A stretch of 64,000 nucleotides of DNA from the NCBI RefSeq assembly GCF_021513255.1, contig NZ_CP090977.1, positions 682,001 through 746,000 of the forward strand, given 5' to 3'. Positions 1 through 8,859 of the stretch are shown here, in pieces. The position numbers were made by a program, and so were the translations under genes. Source of the DNA: Planococcus sp. 107-1. GTDB lineage: Bacteria > Bacillota > Bacilli > Bacillales_A > Planococcaceae. The notes below the pieces were generated by a model. It saw only the letters and a program-made list of their open reading frames with translations. It was not told the DNA's origin and did no database searches. Positions within the stretch are counted from its first letter, which is position 1, and the number at the start of each line of letters is the position of its first letter.

Positions 1-13
1 GAGAGTGGAATAA

Positions 14-691
14 ATGACAGGTTTAGCTTTAAAAAATGTAACGAAATCATTTAAAGAAGGCGACTCCACAGTTGATGCGCTGAAAAATGTTTCATTGACT
101 GTTGAGCCTGGCGATTTTATCGCCATCATCGGGCCATCGGGTTCAGGGAAAAGCACCTTGCTTTCCATTGCAGGTGCTTTGCTGCAGCCTTCATCAGGTG
201 AAGTACTGGTGAACGGAACGAATATCGGTGAGATGAAAGAAACGGATCTTTCGTCATTCCGCTTAACCGACATCGGGTTCATCTTGCAGACAGCGAATTT
301 GATCCCGTACTTGAACGCATTGGATCAGCTCTTATTAGTTCGCCGGATGAAAGGGAAAGTCACTTCTAAAGATATGGAGTTTGCGCGAACTTTGTTGAAC
401 GATTTAGGGCTTGGACAAAAGCTTGGGAAATTCCCGAACGAATTGTCCGGTGGGGAACGCCAGCGCGTCGCTATTGCCCGTGCGTTCGTCAACAACTCTA
501 ATATCATTCTTGCAGATGAACCTACGGCAAGTTTGGATTCAAACCGGGCATTTGAAGTCGTGAAACAAATCCGCAAAGAAGTGAAAGACCGCAACAAAGC
601 AGCCGTCATGGTGACCCATGATGAGCGCATGCTTGAGTTCTGCGATAAAGTCTACCGCATGGAAGACGGCGTGTTAACGTTGCAAGCTTAA
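14..691 (+). CDS. ABC transporter ATP-binding protein (LolD/MacB-like)
   Basis: A 225-residue ATPase of the size and type that pairs with FtsX-like permeases. Walker A GPSGSGKST lies at residues 40-48, the signature LSGGE at about 144-148, and Walker B IILADE at about 164-169 followed by the D-loop and a switch His in the VTHDE segment. The ATG follows a purine-rich stretch at the window edge. No permease follows it, since a terminator sits directly downstream, so any partner should lie left of the window. Substrate cannot be told from sequence; lipoprotein, peptide or macrolide export, or envelope-stress systems, are all possible. Confidence 0.9.
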   Translation: MTGLALKNVTKSFKEGDSTVDALKNVSLTVEPGDFIAIIGPSGSGKSTLLSIAGALLQPSSGEVLVNGTNIGEMKETDLSSFRLTDIGFILQTANLIPYLNALDQLLLVRRMKGKVTSKDMEFARTLLNDLGLGQKLGKFPNELSGGERQRVAIARAFVNNSNIILADEPTASLDSNRAFEVVKQIRKEVKDRNKAAVMVTHDERMLEFCDKVYRMEDGVLTLQA

Positions 692-743
692 TATAGAAGA
701 AAGTTGTTCGCGGTGTTTCAAGAACATCGCAGCTAATAGGAAA

Positions 744-780
744 AGATTGGACAGGAATACTGTCCAGTCTTTTTTTGTTT
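744..780 (+). terminator. Rho-independent terminator
   Basis: An 11-bp stem (744-754 with 760-770, one G-T wobble) and 5-nt loop are followed by a T-rich run. It closes the ABC ATPase transcript. Confidence 0.85.
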
Positions 781-833
781 TTCTAACCCCAGTCTTGGAG
801 AAAAAGGAGGGGAAGGAGCTCAGGGAAGTCTAT

Positions 834-862
834 TTGACAGAATAAATTGTCATTGTTACGAT
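834..862 (+). promoter_or_regulatory. candidate sigma-A promoter for the YfcC/M20 pair
   Basis: A perfect TTGACA at 834-839 is separated by 17 bases from TACGAT (857-862, 4 of 6 matches to TATAAT). It lies about 110 bases before the start at 973. The rest of the 692-972 gap shows only the upstream terminator. Confidence 0.5.
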
Positions 863-972
863 TATTATCGGAAAATAATGAAAATAAAAGAAGTCGGTGT
901 ACGGAATGCGGCAGGCAAAAATAACGCTGCCTGCTGGTATGAAAGGTATCGGTTTCCAAAGGAGACTAGAGG

Positions 973-2364
973 ATGGAGAAGGTGAAGAAAAGAAGATTTG
1001 AAATGCCGGATGCGTTTGTCATCATCTTTGCGATTTTGTTGTTGGCGGTTCTATTGACGTATGTTGTGCCGGCAGGGGAATTTCAGCGTGAAGAGGTCGA
1101 TGGACGAAGTCTGGTAATTGAAGGCACATACGAACGCATTGATAACGACCCAACGACGCTGCTGTCGATTTTTACATCGATTCAGCAAGGACTCGTCGAT
1201 TCTGCGCCCATCATTTTCATGGTGTTGATCATCGGCGGTGCGGTGGGAGTTATTGACCATACGGGGGCTATCAATTCAGGAGTCAACGCTTTGATAGGCC
1301 GGGCGAAAAATCAAAAATACATATTGGTTGCTGTCTTTATCATGATTTTTGCCGTGATGGATTTTGTCGGCATTAGCGGAAATGCCATCATTGCATTTAT
1401 TCCGATTGGGATTATTTTAGCAAGGGCGTTAAAGCTGGACCCGATCATCGGTGTGGCCATGGTGTATCTCGGGCAGTACGTCGGAGTGGCAACTGGGACG
1501 TTCGATCCCGTCATCACGGGGCTTGCTCAATCGATTGCTGAATTGCCGCTGTTCTCCGGATGGCATCTGCGGCTCATGGCATTCTTTATCTTGCTCGCGA
1601 TTACGATGACTTACATCTTGCTTTATGTAAAACGCGTCAGTAAAGATCCATCGAAGAGCATCGTCAAGTTCTCAGAGACAGACGGCGTGGATGAGCAAAA
1701 AGCAGAAGAGTTTGGGCCATTCACGGGCCGGCATAAACTGGTGCTTTTGACGTCCTTGCTTTTTATGGCCTCGTTCATCTACGGCGTGTTCCAATTTGAA
1801 TGGAGCACAAATGAACTGGCTGGAATATTCATCATGATGTCAATTGCCGCTGCGATTGTGGGCGGCCTCCGCATGAACGAATACGTGCAAGTATTCATCA
1901 AAGGTGCCCAAGGGATTGTTTATGGTGCACTGGTCATCGGATTGGCAAGATCAGTCGTCATCGTGCTCGAAAACGGCAAAGTGCTCGATACGATCGTCAA
2001 CGCAGCATTTATCCCGATGGCAGAACTTCCGCTATTCTTGGCAGCCATTGCCATGTTCATCTTTAACCTATTGTTCAATCTGATCATCACATCAGGCACT
2101 GGTCAAGCGGCGATCGTTATGCCGTTTATGGTGCCGCTTGCGGATATGCTCGACATTACAAGACAGACGGCGGTACTCGCCTTTAAACTTGGCGACGGCA
2201 CGACGAATATTATTGCCCCGACTTCCGGAATTTTAATGGCGGTTCTCGCTGTCGGAAAAATCCCGTACTTGAAATGGTTCAAGTTCGTCTTGCCGCTTAT
2301 GCTCCTTTGGGTGCTCGTCGGCATCATCATGGTCGGGATTGCCGTCCTTACCGGCTATCAATAA
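973..2364 (+). CDS. YfcC-family membrane carrier (DcuC/ArgD-like transporter)
   Basis: A 463-residue polytopic membrane protein with about 12 hydrophobic segments. It starts with a short basic N-terminus, then the PDAFVIIF and VVPAGEF motifs typical of the C4-dicarboxylate anaerobic carrier / YfcC family, with conserved membrane re-entrant-like stretches (for example GISGNAIIAF and TSGTGQAAIVMP). The start is set by AGGAG-like bases before ATG 973. An M20 peptidase follows after 40 bases on the same strand. In this family such pairing usually means the carrier imports a peptide or amidated amino acid that the peptidase cleaves. The substrate is not known. Confidence 0.85.
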   Translation: MEKVKKRRFEMPDAFVIIFAILLLAVLLTYVVPAGEFQREEVDGRSLVIEGTYERIDNDPTTLLSIFTSIQQGLVDSAPIIFMVLIIGGAVGVIDHTGAINSGVNALIGRAKNQKYILVAVFIMIFAVMDFVGISGNAIIAFIPIGIILARALKLDPIIGVAMVYLGQYVGVATGTFDPVITGLAQSIAELPLFSGWHLRLMAFFILLAITMTYILLYVKRVSKDPSKSIVKFSETDGVDEQKAEEFGPFTGRHKLVLLTSLLFMASFIYGVFQFEWSTNELAGIFIMMSIAAAIVGGLRMNEYVQVFIKGAQGIVYGALVIGLARSVVIVLENGKVLDTIVNAAFIPMAELPLFLAAIAMFIFNLLFNLIITSGTGQAAIVMPFMVPLADMLDITRQTAVLAFKLGDGTTNIIAPTSGILMAVLAVGKIPYLKWFKFVLPLMLLWVLVGIIMVGIAVLTGYQ

Positions 2365-2404
2365 ACATTTCAGTGCGTGAGAAAATTAAACGAAAGAGGT
2401 GGCA

Positions 2405-3532
2405 ATGATGGATCCAGTAATGAAGTATATGGAAGAACATCAAAAAGAAATACTTGAAGATATTCGCTATCTTGTAGAAAGTGATTCGCCTTCGCTCGAT
2501 AAAGAACAAACCGACCGCTGCGGAATGCGCATCCAGGAATTGCTGGAGCGCCATATTGGCAAGCAAGCGAAAGTGATTCCGGAAAAAGAATACGGGGACC
2601 ACTATAAACTTGAGTTCGGTGAAGGGGAAGAGAAAGTACTCATCCTCTCCCATTTTGATACAGTATGGGATCCAGGCGAACTGACCTACCGTGAGGAAGA
2701 GGGCATCGTTTATGGTCCGGGCATACTCGACATGAAAGGCGGGCTTGTCCAGGGAATCTGGGCGCTAAAGGCGATCAAAGAATTAGAGCTCCCGATGCAG
2801 AAGAAAATTGTCTACTTGTTTACAAGTGAAGAAGAAATCGGCAGTCCAGCTTCGAGAGAAGTTATCCGCCGCACAGCAGAAGGCTGCAGTGGAGTTCTGG
2901 TAACGGAGCCGCCGGTAGTCGGAACAGGCGCGTTGAAAACGGCGCGGAAAGGATCGGCCCGCTACACGATCCGCTTCACAGGAAAATCCGCTCATGCCGG
3001 GAACAACCATCATGAAGGCGCAAATGCGCTGCGTGCAGCAGCGCGTGCTATCGAATACTTGGAATCGCAGACGGATTACGAAAAAGGCACAACCATTAAT
3101 ATCGGGCTGGTTAAAGGCGGCGGCAAATTGAACGTTGTCCCGGACAGCGCAGAAATCGGTGTGGATGTCCGGGCGGCTTCGAGCAGCGAACAACAGCGCA
3201 TCGATCAATTGATCCGCGGCTTAGAGCCGTTTTTGGAAGGCACGGAACTTACTGTTGATGGGGACATTTCTCGCCCGCCGATGGAGCGTACTGAACAAAC
3301 TGCAGGGCTTTTTGAAATGGCGAAAGCAGCTGGTGCAGAACTTGGTTTAGAGCTTGACGAGGCATCGGTCGGCGGAGCAAGCGACGGCAATATCACCGCT
3401 GCTATGGGAATTCCAACAATTGATGGCTTAGGGGCACTTGGTGTCGGCATTCACGCGCGAAATGAACAAATCATCATTTCAGAACTGCCGAAGCGGGCCG
3501 CACTCATTACAAAACTGCTTTTAAAAATATAA
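2405..3532 (+). CDS. M20 family zinc peptidase, carboxypeptidase G2-like
   Basis: About 375 residues, the usual length for M20 exopeptidases. Metal-site motifs are visible: SHFDTVW (first His and Asp), GILDMKGG (bridging Asp), TSEEEIG (catalytic Glu then metal Glu), and a late IHARNE motif (last His). The dimerisation domain sits between (KSAHAGNNHHEGANA). The nearest family memory is glutamate carboxypeptidase (CPG2). Cytoplasmic, since no signal peptide is seen. An in-frame GTG at 2399 overlaps the AAGAGGTGG ribosome site, so ATG 2405 or 2408 is preferred. It probably works with the carrier just upstream. Confidence 0.88.
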   Translation: MMDPVMKYMEEHQKEILEDIRYLVESDSPSLDKEQTDRCGMRIQELLERHIGKQAKVIPEKEYGDHYKLEFGEGEEKVLILSHFDTVWDPGELTYREEEGIVYGPGILDMKGGLVQGIWALKAIKELELPMQKKIVYLFTSEEEIGSPASREVIRRTAEGCSGVLVTEPPVVGTGALKTARKGSARYTIRFTGKSAHAGNNHHEGANALRAAARAIEYLESQTDYEKGTTINIGLVKGGGKLNVVPDSAEIGVDVRAASSSEQQRIDQLIRGLEPFLEGTELTVDGDISRPPMERTEQTAGLFEMAKAAGAELGLELDEASVGGASDGNITAAMGIPTIDGLGALGVGIHARNEQIIISELPKRAALITKLLLKI

Positions 3533-3545
3533 AGATCGATTGAAG

Positions 3546-3585
3546 AGTGCAGTGGGATTATTTTCCGCTGTGCTTTTTCTTTTTA
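3546..3585 (+). terminator. Rho-independent terminator
   Basis: A 12-bp stem (3546-3557 with 3563-3574, four G-T wobbles) and 5-nt loop are followed by a T-rich run. It ends the YfcC-M20 transcript. Confidence 0.75.
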
Positions 3586-3661
3586 CATTTTTAGGAGAAG
3601 CTGTTATTCGGTTTGATAACTCGTTATACTTGAACAAAGAACTTATTAGGAGGCGAATATC

Positions 3662-4384
3662 TTGGGTTTATTCGATAAATTAGGCCTTTTCAAAAAGCCG
3701 GAGCAAGAAGAAAAAATCAGCGGCATCTCGCTAAAGAAAAAAGCCGCAACGATTGTGTTGGAGAAGAAAAAACTGACGGATGTCTCGGCGAGAGTGGGGA
3801 TTGTGCTGGATATTTCCGGATCGATGAGAAAACTTTACAACGAAGGCGTCGTCCAGGAAGTGGTCGAACGGGTGCTGGCGGTCGCAAGCCAGTTTGATGA
3901 CGACGGCGAATTGGATGTCTGGGTCTACGACAACGAATTCTCCAGGCTGCCGAGTGCCACCGAAGCGACCTTCATGGGGTATGTGGAAAAGAACATTCTG
4001 TCGAATACAGGCGTCCATAAATTCGGCCGCAATGACGAGCCGAAAGTGATGGAAGACGTTATTCGCAAGTACACGAAACAAGAACCGGGCGATGAACCGG
4101 TATTTCTGGTATTCATCAATGACGGCGGGTGCAAACCCGGCATCAAGAAATTCATCGTGGAATCATCGGACAAGCTGATTTTTTGGCAGTTTGTCGGAAT
4201 TGGCGATTCGAATTTCGATGTTTTGCGGAAACTCGATACCATGGGTGGCCGCGTGGTCGACAATGCGAACTTCTTCCATGTGGATGATATCAGCCAAGTA
4301 TCGGACGAGGAATTATACAATCAGCTGTTGAATGAATTTCCGATGTGGCTGAAAGAAGCAAAAGATAAAGGGATTTTGAAATAA
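3662..4384 (+). CDS. VWA domain protein (TerF/TerY-like)
   Basis: A 240-residue protein that is almost entirely a von Willebrand A fold. The MIDAS motif DISGS is at residues 50-54, with further acidic MIDAS-type residues around FINDGG. A short basic/hydrophobic head (MGLFDKLGLF) precedes it. It resembles the VWA part of tellurium-resistance TerF/TerY proteins, but no ter genes (TerD, TerC) are nearby, so a stress role is only suggested by family. The TTG start is chosen because TTAGGAGG lies 8 bases before it and there is no better in-frame ATG. Transcribed alone. Confidence 0.85.
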   Translation: MGLFDKLGLFKKPEQEEKISGISLKKKAATIVLEKKKLTDVSARVGIVLDISGSMRKLYNEGVVQEVVERVLAVASQFDDDGELDVWVYDNEFSRLPSATEATFMGYVEKNILSNTGVHKFGRNDEPKVMEDVIRKYTKQEPGDEPVFLVFINDGGCKPGIKKFIVESSDKLIFWQFVGIGDSNFDVLRKLDTMGGRVVDNANFFHVDDISQVSDEELYNQLLNEFPMWLKEAKDKGILK

Positions 4385-4474
4385 AAGAGTCCAGTTTACA
4401 AAATCTTGTCCCATTGGTATATTGAGCGTGAACCGAACGATGACAAATACACATATGGGAAAGAGGTTGGACAA

Positions 4475-4984
4475 ATGGATGTAAGATTTCCGATTGGAAA
4501 ATTAGAAGTTCCTGAACATGTGAAAGCTGAAAATCTTCAAGAATGGTTCAGCAAAATCGAAAGTTACACGACGCGCTTAAGAGAAGCGGTGGATTCGTTG
4601 GACGATGCAGAGCTTGGCAAACGGTACAGAGAAGGCAGCTGGACGGTCCGTCAACTCGTGCATCATATTGCGGATTCGCAGCTCAATATGTACCAGCGGC
4701 TGAGACTCGCGTTGACAGACGACAATCCGACAGTTCCTGCTTTTGACCAAGAAAAATGGGCAGAACTTCCGGACAACGCTTTGCCGGTGGAAAGTTCCAT
4801 CCGGATGCTTGAAGGGCTGAACGAACGGATTGTGGCACTTGGGAAGCAAGTGACAGAAGAGCAATTGAAGCGCATATTCACTCACGAAACAAACGGTGAA
4901 ATCAGTGTCGCGACGAAACTTGCGAAATTGTGCTGGCACGAAGAGCATCATTTGGCACATATAAAGATAGCTTTGGAAAACTGA
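4475..4984 (+). CDS. DinB/YfiT-family protein, putative bacillithiol transferase
   Basis: A 169-residue four-helix DinB-fold protein that resembles B. subtilis YfiT (BstA). The metal triad is visible as one His in RQLVHHIAD and two in CWHEEHHLAHI near the C-terminus. Family knowledge: these proteins transfer bacillithiol to electrophiles, or act as metal-dependent hydrolases. A TTG 23 codons upstream keeps the frame open but has no ribosome site; ATG 4475 has AAGAGG 8 bases before it and begins at the conserved MDVRFPIG-type N-terminus. Confidence 0.85.
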   Translation: MDVRFPIGKLEVPEHVKAENLQEWFSKIESYTTRLREAVDSLDDAELGKRYREGSWTVRQLVHHIADSQLNMYQRLRLALTDDNPTVPAFDQEKWAELPDNALPVESSIRMLEGLNERIVALGKQVTEEQLKRIFTHETNGEISVATKLAKLCWHEEHHLAHIKIALEN

Positions 4985-5002
4985 ATCAGCAGAAGTTCTA
5001 AA

Positions 5003-5035
5003 AGCACATTCCGCAGTTGTCGAATGTGCTTTTTT
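5003..5035 (+). terminator. Rho-independent terminator
   Basis: Perfect 9-bp stem (5003-5011 with 5022-5030) followed by TTTTT. It ends the DinB gene. Confidence 0.85.
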
Positions 5036-5040
5036 CAATG

Positions 5041-5081
5041 AAAAGACGGAAGAGCTGAAAATTAAGCCCTTCCGTCTTTTT
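5041..5081. terminator. terminator hairpin, mainly for the minus-strand gene
   Basis: AAAAGACGGA at 5041 pairs with TCCGTCTTTT ending at 5080. It gives T-runs on both strands and lies just past the stop of the DUF3592-like gene. Confidence 0.7.
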
Positions 5082-5118
5082 ACTTGCGATTCAGCTGTAT
5101 GTATAAACTCAAATTTAA

Positions 5119-5553
5119 CTAAGCCATAAAAAAGAAAAGAGCTGCAAGCGCGACAAATATCAAACCTGTCGCGAGAAACATGATTGGCAGGATCATCTGC
5201 TCTTTGGAATCATTCATCATCCAGCGGGTTGGTTTTGCGGGATCGTAATTGACGGTTACTTGTTGGCCGCGCTCGTAGCCATTGCTGACATGAATGCTGC
5301 CGAGCCTCTGTTTGGTAATGGAAGCAGAATTCCGCTTGCGGTACATTTTTCCGTTTGCTTGAAATTCCACCACCGGATACAGGCGGTCCGGACTGCCTGC
5401 TTGGTCTACGATTGTGCCAACCGTTTCAGCGGTGCATTTTTTCTTTTTTCCTATTTTGAAGTAGTAAAAAGTGTAGAAACCTACTGCCAGCATAATCAAA
5501 CCGATGGGCAAGAGAATGTAAGCTGTTGCTAACAGTCCTTGTTGTTCTGTCAT
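5119..5553 (-). CDS. DUF3592-type small membrane protein
   Basis: 144 residues: one N-terminal transmembrane segment (about 9-31), a soluble beta-rich middle (about 35-110: cleft residues PVVEFQANGKMYR and VNYDPAKP), and a second transmembrane segment at the C-terminus. This layout and the VxYDPxxP motif fit DUF3592. Function unknown. The ATG has AGGAGG 7 bases upstream. Monocistronic, convergent with the DinB gene. Confidence 0.75.
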   Translation of the reverse strand: MTEQQGLLATAYILLPIGLIMLAVGFYTFYYFKIGKKKKCTAETVGTIVDQAGSPDRLYPVVEFQANGKMYRKRNSASITKQRLGSIHVSNGYERGQQVTVNYDPAKPTRWMMNDSKEQMILPIMFLATGLIFVALAALFFFMA

Positions 5554-5731
5554 TGTAAATCCTCCTATTCATTAGTTGGTAATATTTTATTTAAATGGAT
5601 AATAAAAGTATATCACAAAAGTACTAAACGATAAGACTCAGGAGAAGTTCATTTCCTGGGTAGCCTTTTTTCAGAAAAGCCGTTTTGCCGCAAAGCCAAT
5701 TAGGGAAGAGAGAAGGAAGGAGGGGTTACGA

Positions 5732-6718
5732 ATGGATTCTTTTAAAGCGATTGTCATTAACGAACAGGAAGGCGAACTGGCTTACGGAGTGGAACAAATC
5801 GGCGAAGACCGATTGGCGCAAGGTGAGGTCTTCATCAAAGTGGCGTTTTCTTCGATCAATTATAAAGACATGCTGGCGGTGCAGAAAAACGGCGGCGTGA
5901 TCCGCAACTACCCGATGATTCCGGGGATCGATTTGAGCGGTACGGTGGTGCGTTCGGAGGATTCCCGTTTTAAAGAAGGGCAGGAAGTCATCGTCACCGG
6001 ATTTGAAATGGGGATGAGCCATACCGGCGGATTCGCTGAATATGCGCGGATTCCGGCTGATTGGGTGGTGCCGCTGCCAGAACGTTTAAGCTTACGAGAT
6101 GCGATGATTTTCGGTACTGCCGGATTCACAGCGGCTCTTTCGGTAGTGGCATTGGAAAAAGCGGGCATGGATCCGAAAAACAATCCAGCGGTTCTCGTGA
6201 CGGGGTCAACGGGCGGAGTCGGAAGTATCGCCGTGCAGATGCTCGCAAAAATCGGCTACGAAAACATCACGGCATTGGTCCGCAAAGACCATCAAGTAGA
6301 GGTAGCTAAATCACTTGGTGCTCATACGGTCATATTCCCGGACGATTTGGGCGAACTGAAAAAGCCGCTGAATAAACAAAAGTTCGATTATGTACTGGAT
6401 ACCGTTGGAGGAGACGTGACGTCGGTCTTGATTCCACAGGTTTCCTATGGCGGCAGCATCAGTACATGTGGAATGGCAGCCGGTGTCGAACTGAAAACAA
6501 CGGTCCTGCCGTTTATCTTGCGCGGCATCAATTTGCTGGGCATCGATTCCGTCAATGTGCCGATCCAAAAACGGCCGGCGATTTGGGAAAAGATCGCAAC
6601 CGACTGGAATATTGCGGGAACAACATTGGTGGATGAAGTTGCGCTTGAAGAAGTGCCGACAACCATTGATGCCCTTAAAAATGGAGAACATTTAGGCCGT
6701 ACGATTGTGAAATGCTAA
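5732..6718 (+). CDS. YhdH/YhfP-family quinone oxidoreductase (acrylyl-CoA reductase-like)
   Basis: A 328-residue zinc-free medium-chain dehydrogenase/reductase. The N-terminal GroES-like half carries SSINYKDMLA and PGIDLSG; the Rossmann half carries TGSTGGVGSIAVQML for NADPH. These are hallmark motifs of the YhdH/AcuI/YhfP group, which reduces acrylyl-CoA or quinones. There are no zinc ligands. A strong GGAGGGG site precedes the ATG. The TspO-like gene follows with at most a 26-base gap, so the two are probably cotranscribed. Confidence 0.88.
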   Translation: MDSFKAIVINEQEGELAYGVEQIGEDRLAQGEVFIKVAFSSINYKDMLAVQKNGGVIRNYPMIPGIDLSGTVVRSEDSRFKEGQEVIVTGFEMGMSHTGGFAEYARIPADWVVPLPERLSLRDAMIFGTAGFTAALSVVALEKAGMDPKNNPAVLVTGSTGGVGSIAVQMLAKIGYENITALVRKDHQVEVAKSLGAHTVIFPDDLGELKKPLNKQKFDYVLDTVGGDVTSVLIPQVSYGGSISTCGMAAGVELKTTVLPFILRGINLLGIDSVNVPIQKRPAIWEKIATDWNIAGTTLVDEVALEEVPTTIDALKNGEHLGRTIVKC

Positions 6719-6744
6719 GAGGAGTTAGAAAGGATGAGGACATT

Positions 6745-7554
6745 GTGACTGATCAAATGCTGAAAAAAACGCAGCTGTTCGCGATATTGAATCTGGTGTT
6801 TTATTTTTTGACGCTTGGCGTGAATTACCTCGGTTCGTCCGGGTTCTTTAATGGGCAGAGCCAAGGGGATATTTCCGACCAATACTTGACGCTCATTTCC
6901 CCGGCGCCTTTTACGTTTTCGATTTGGGGCGTCATTTATAGTTTGTTGTTCATTACCTTAGCCTATTTCTTCATCAAGAGAAAACAGAGAAATGTCAGTG
7001 AGCTGATCTTGCTGATTTCTCCTTGGTTTATCTTGAGTTCGGTGTTTAATATGGCTTGGATTGTGGCGTTTTCTTATGAGCGACTGGGCATCTCGACGAT
7101 TTTAATCATCGGCCTGCTGTTTTCATTGCTCGTCATCATCGGGAAAATCTACACGCACCGTTTTGAAGTTCCGTCTACGCTTGCGGGGCTTAGTTTCACG
7201 CTTTACTGTGCATGGGTGACGATTGCGACAGTCGTTAACACTTCTTTGCTATTGGTGCAGCTGGAATGGAACGGTTTCGGCATTTCCTATTCGGTTTGGA
7301 CATTGATCATCTTAGTGGTTGCGATCGCCTTTGTCCTTATTTACATCTCCCGGTACAAAAACGCGGCTTACCCGCTGCCTTTGGCCTGGGCGTTCTTCGG
7401 AATCTACGGTTCGTATAGAAGCGGGCGCGTCGATCCGGAACTGTCGACTGCTATTCAAGGGCTTCTGATTGCTGGCATCGTGATTTTCTTGATCGCAGCG
7501 ATATGGAGATTCATCAAAAATGGAAATGCGCTGTTCTTGAAACATGCGCGTTAA
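6745..7554 (+). CDS. TspO/MBR-family tryptophan-rich membrane protein
   Basis: About 269 residues with 7-8 hydrophobic segments, longer than classical five-helix TspO (about 160). The N-terminal half carries SPAPFTFSIWGVIY, close to the TspO signature around the first two helices, and tryptophans lie near membrane edges. TspO proteins bind porphyrins or regulate stress responses; the role of this long version is not known. Frame is open from ATG 6712, inside the previous gene and without a ribosome site, so GTG 6745 after GAGGA is preferred. A four-codon reading frame (6734-6748) overlaps this GTG. Confidence 0.75.
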   Translation: MTDQMLKKTQLFAILNLVFYFLTLGVNYLGSSGFFNGQSQGDISDQYLTLISPAPFTFSIWGVIYSLLFITLAYFFIKRKQRNVSELILLISPWFILSSVFNMAWIVAFSYERLGISTILIIGLLFSLLVIIGKIYTHRFEVPSTLAGLSFTLYCAWVTIATVVNTSLLLVQLEWNGFGISYSVWTLIILVVAIAFVLIYISRYKNAAYPLPLAWAFFGIYGSYRSGRVDPELSTAIQGLLIAGIVIFLIAAIWRFIKNGNALFLKHAR

Positions 7555-7570
7555 AGGTTGTAAGCACGTC

Positions 7571-7607
7571 AAACAGGCTTAAGATTTTTCTTATGCCTGT
7601 TTTTTTA
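7571..7607 (+). terminator. Rho-independent terminator
   Basis: AAACAGGC pairs with GCCTGTTT around a loop rich in T, followed by a T-run. It ends the oxidoreductase-TspO unit. Confidence 0.8.
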
Positions 7608-7711
7608 TTGTCTGCCTTCCGAGAAAAAAAGAGTTCGTTTAGCTGAATTTGCAGCGGGTAAATAAAGGAATGTGTTTCATTTAAACAACTAACAAAAAGA
7701 GGTGTCTATCC

Positions 7712-8694
7712 ATGAAAAACGAAGTGACGATAAAGAATAAACTTGGGCTCGGGACTGCGCCGCTTGGCAATATGTTCAGAGAAGTTCCGGAAGATGAAGC
7801 GATGGAGACCATCCGTTCTGCCTGGGATGAAGGAATCCGGTATTTTGATACAGCGCCGTTCTACGGGGCGGGGCTCGCTGAGTTGCGGCTAGGTGAAGTT
7901 TTATCTTCCTACAACCGAGATGAATTTCTCTTAAGTTCGAAAGTCGGCCGGATTATCCTCGATGAAAAAGAAGAAAAAGAAGGGCTGTTTGAAGATGGCC
8001 GGCAAAATAAAATCGAAACAGATTATACGGAAGACGGCACGCTGAAATCGATTGAAGACAGCTTGAAGCGCCTGAAAACGGACCGCCTCGATATGGTTTT
8101 CGTCCACGATCTGTCCCCGGACTTTTTAGGGGATGAATGGATTACGAAATTTGACGAAGCACGCCATGGAGCTTTTAAAGTACTGGACCGTCTTCGTGAT
8201 GAAGGGGTCATTAAAGCGTGGGGGCTTGGCGTCAATACAACGACTCCAATTGAAGTGGCACTTGAACTGGAAGAAGCTCATCCCGATTTGAGTTTATCAG
8301 CGACCCAATACACCATTCTGCAGCATGAACGGGCTCTTGAACGCATGATGCCGCTGGCGCTTGAAAAAGACGGCGGACTTATCATCGGCGGTTCCTTCAA
8401 TTCAGGTGCACTGTTTGGCGGAGATTATTTCGATTACAAAGAAATCACGCCCGAACAAAAAAGAAAGTCGAGCGCTTTACGGAAATCGCTAAAAATCACG
8501 GCGTTAACTTAAAAGATGCCGCGATCCAATTTTCAACAGCGCATCCTGCTGTCAAAGCCGTCGTGACGGGTTCGACAAGACCCGATCGCATCAAAGAAGA
8601 CATGCAGGCATTGAAAGCGGTTATTCCATCAGCATTCTGGCAAGAGCTGCTTGAAGCGAAGCTGATTTCTGCAAAAGCCGTATTGCCGAAATAA
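7712..8694 (+). pseudogene. aldo/keto reductase (pyridoxal 4-dehydrogenase / D-threo-aldose type), frameshifted
   Basis: The first 250 codons give a typical AKR barrel: GLGTAPLG, YFDTAPFYGAG with the catalytic Asp and Tyr, SSKVGR with the catalytic Lys, and VHD with the His. At the A6 run 8457-8462 the frame shifts by one. The second frame continues KVERFTEIAKNHGV through NADP-binding VVTGSTRPDRI to a stop at 8692, giving the family's normal length of about 327. One missing A restores a single frame. The ribosome site AAGAGGTG before ATG 7712 is good. Most likely an intact gene with a sequencing error. Confidence 0.85.
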
Positions 8695-8717
8695 GCACCA
8701 GCCACGGAAATAGTAGA

Positions 8718-8757
8718 AGAAATCCAAAATGGTGCCCGCCCATTTTGGATTTCTTTT
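8718..8757 (+). terminator. Rho-independent terminator
   Basis: A 15-bp perfect stem (8718-8732 with 8740-8754) is followed by a T-rich run. Confidence 0.85.
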
Positions 8758-8859
8758 GTTCATGCAGAATCTCCTGTTTCGCGAGCTAGAATTCTTGTAG
8801 TCCACATGAGCCTATGCTAATTTGGATAAATGAGCCAAAAGAAAAGGGGAATATAATAG

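Noticed and set aside
4406-4474. Upstream TTG extension of the DinB gene
   Set aside because: No ribosome site and no match to family N-termini; ATG 4475 is better placed.
8457-8463. Programmed -1 frameshift at AAAAAAG in the aldo/keto reductase
   Set aside because: The zero frame reads CAA AAA AGA, so the slippery heptamer is not in the required phase; nine similar breaks elsewhere favour sequence error.
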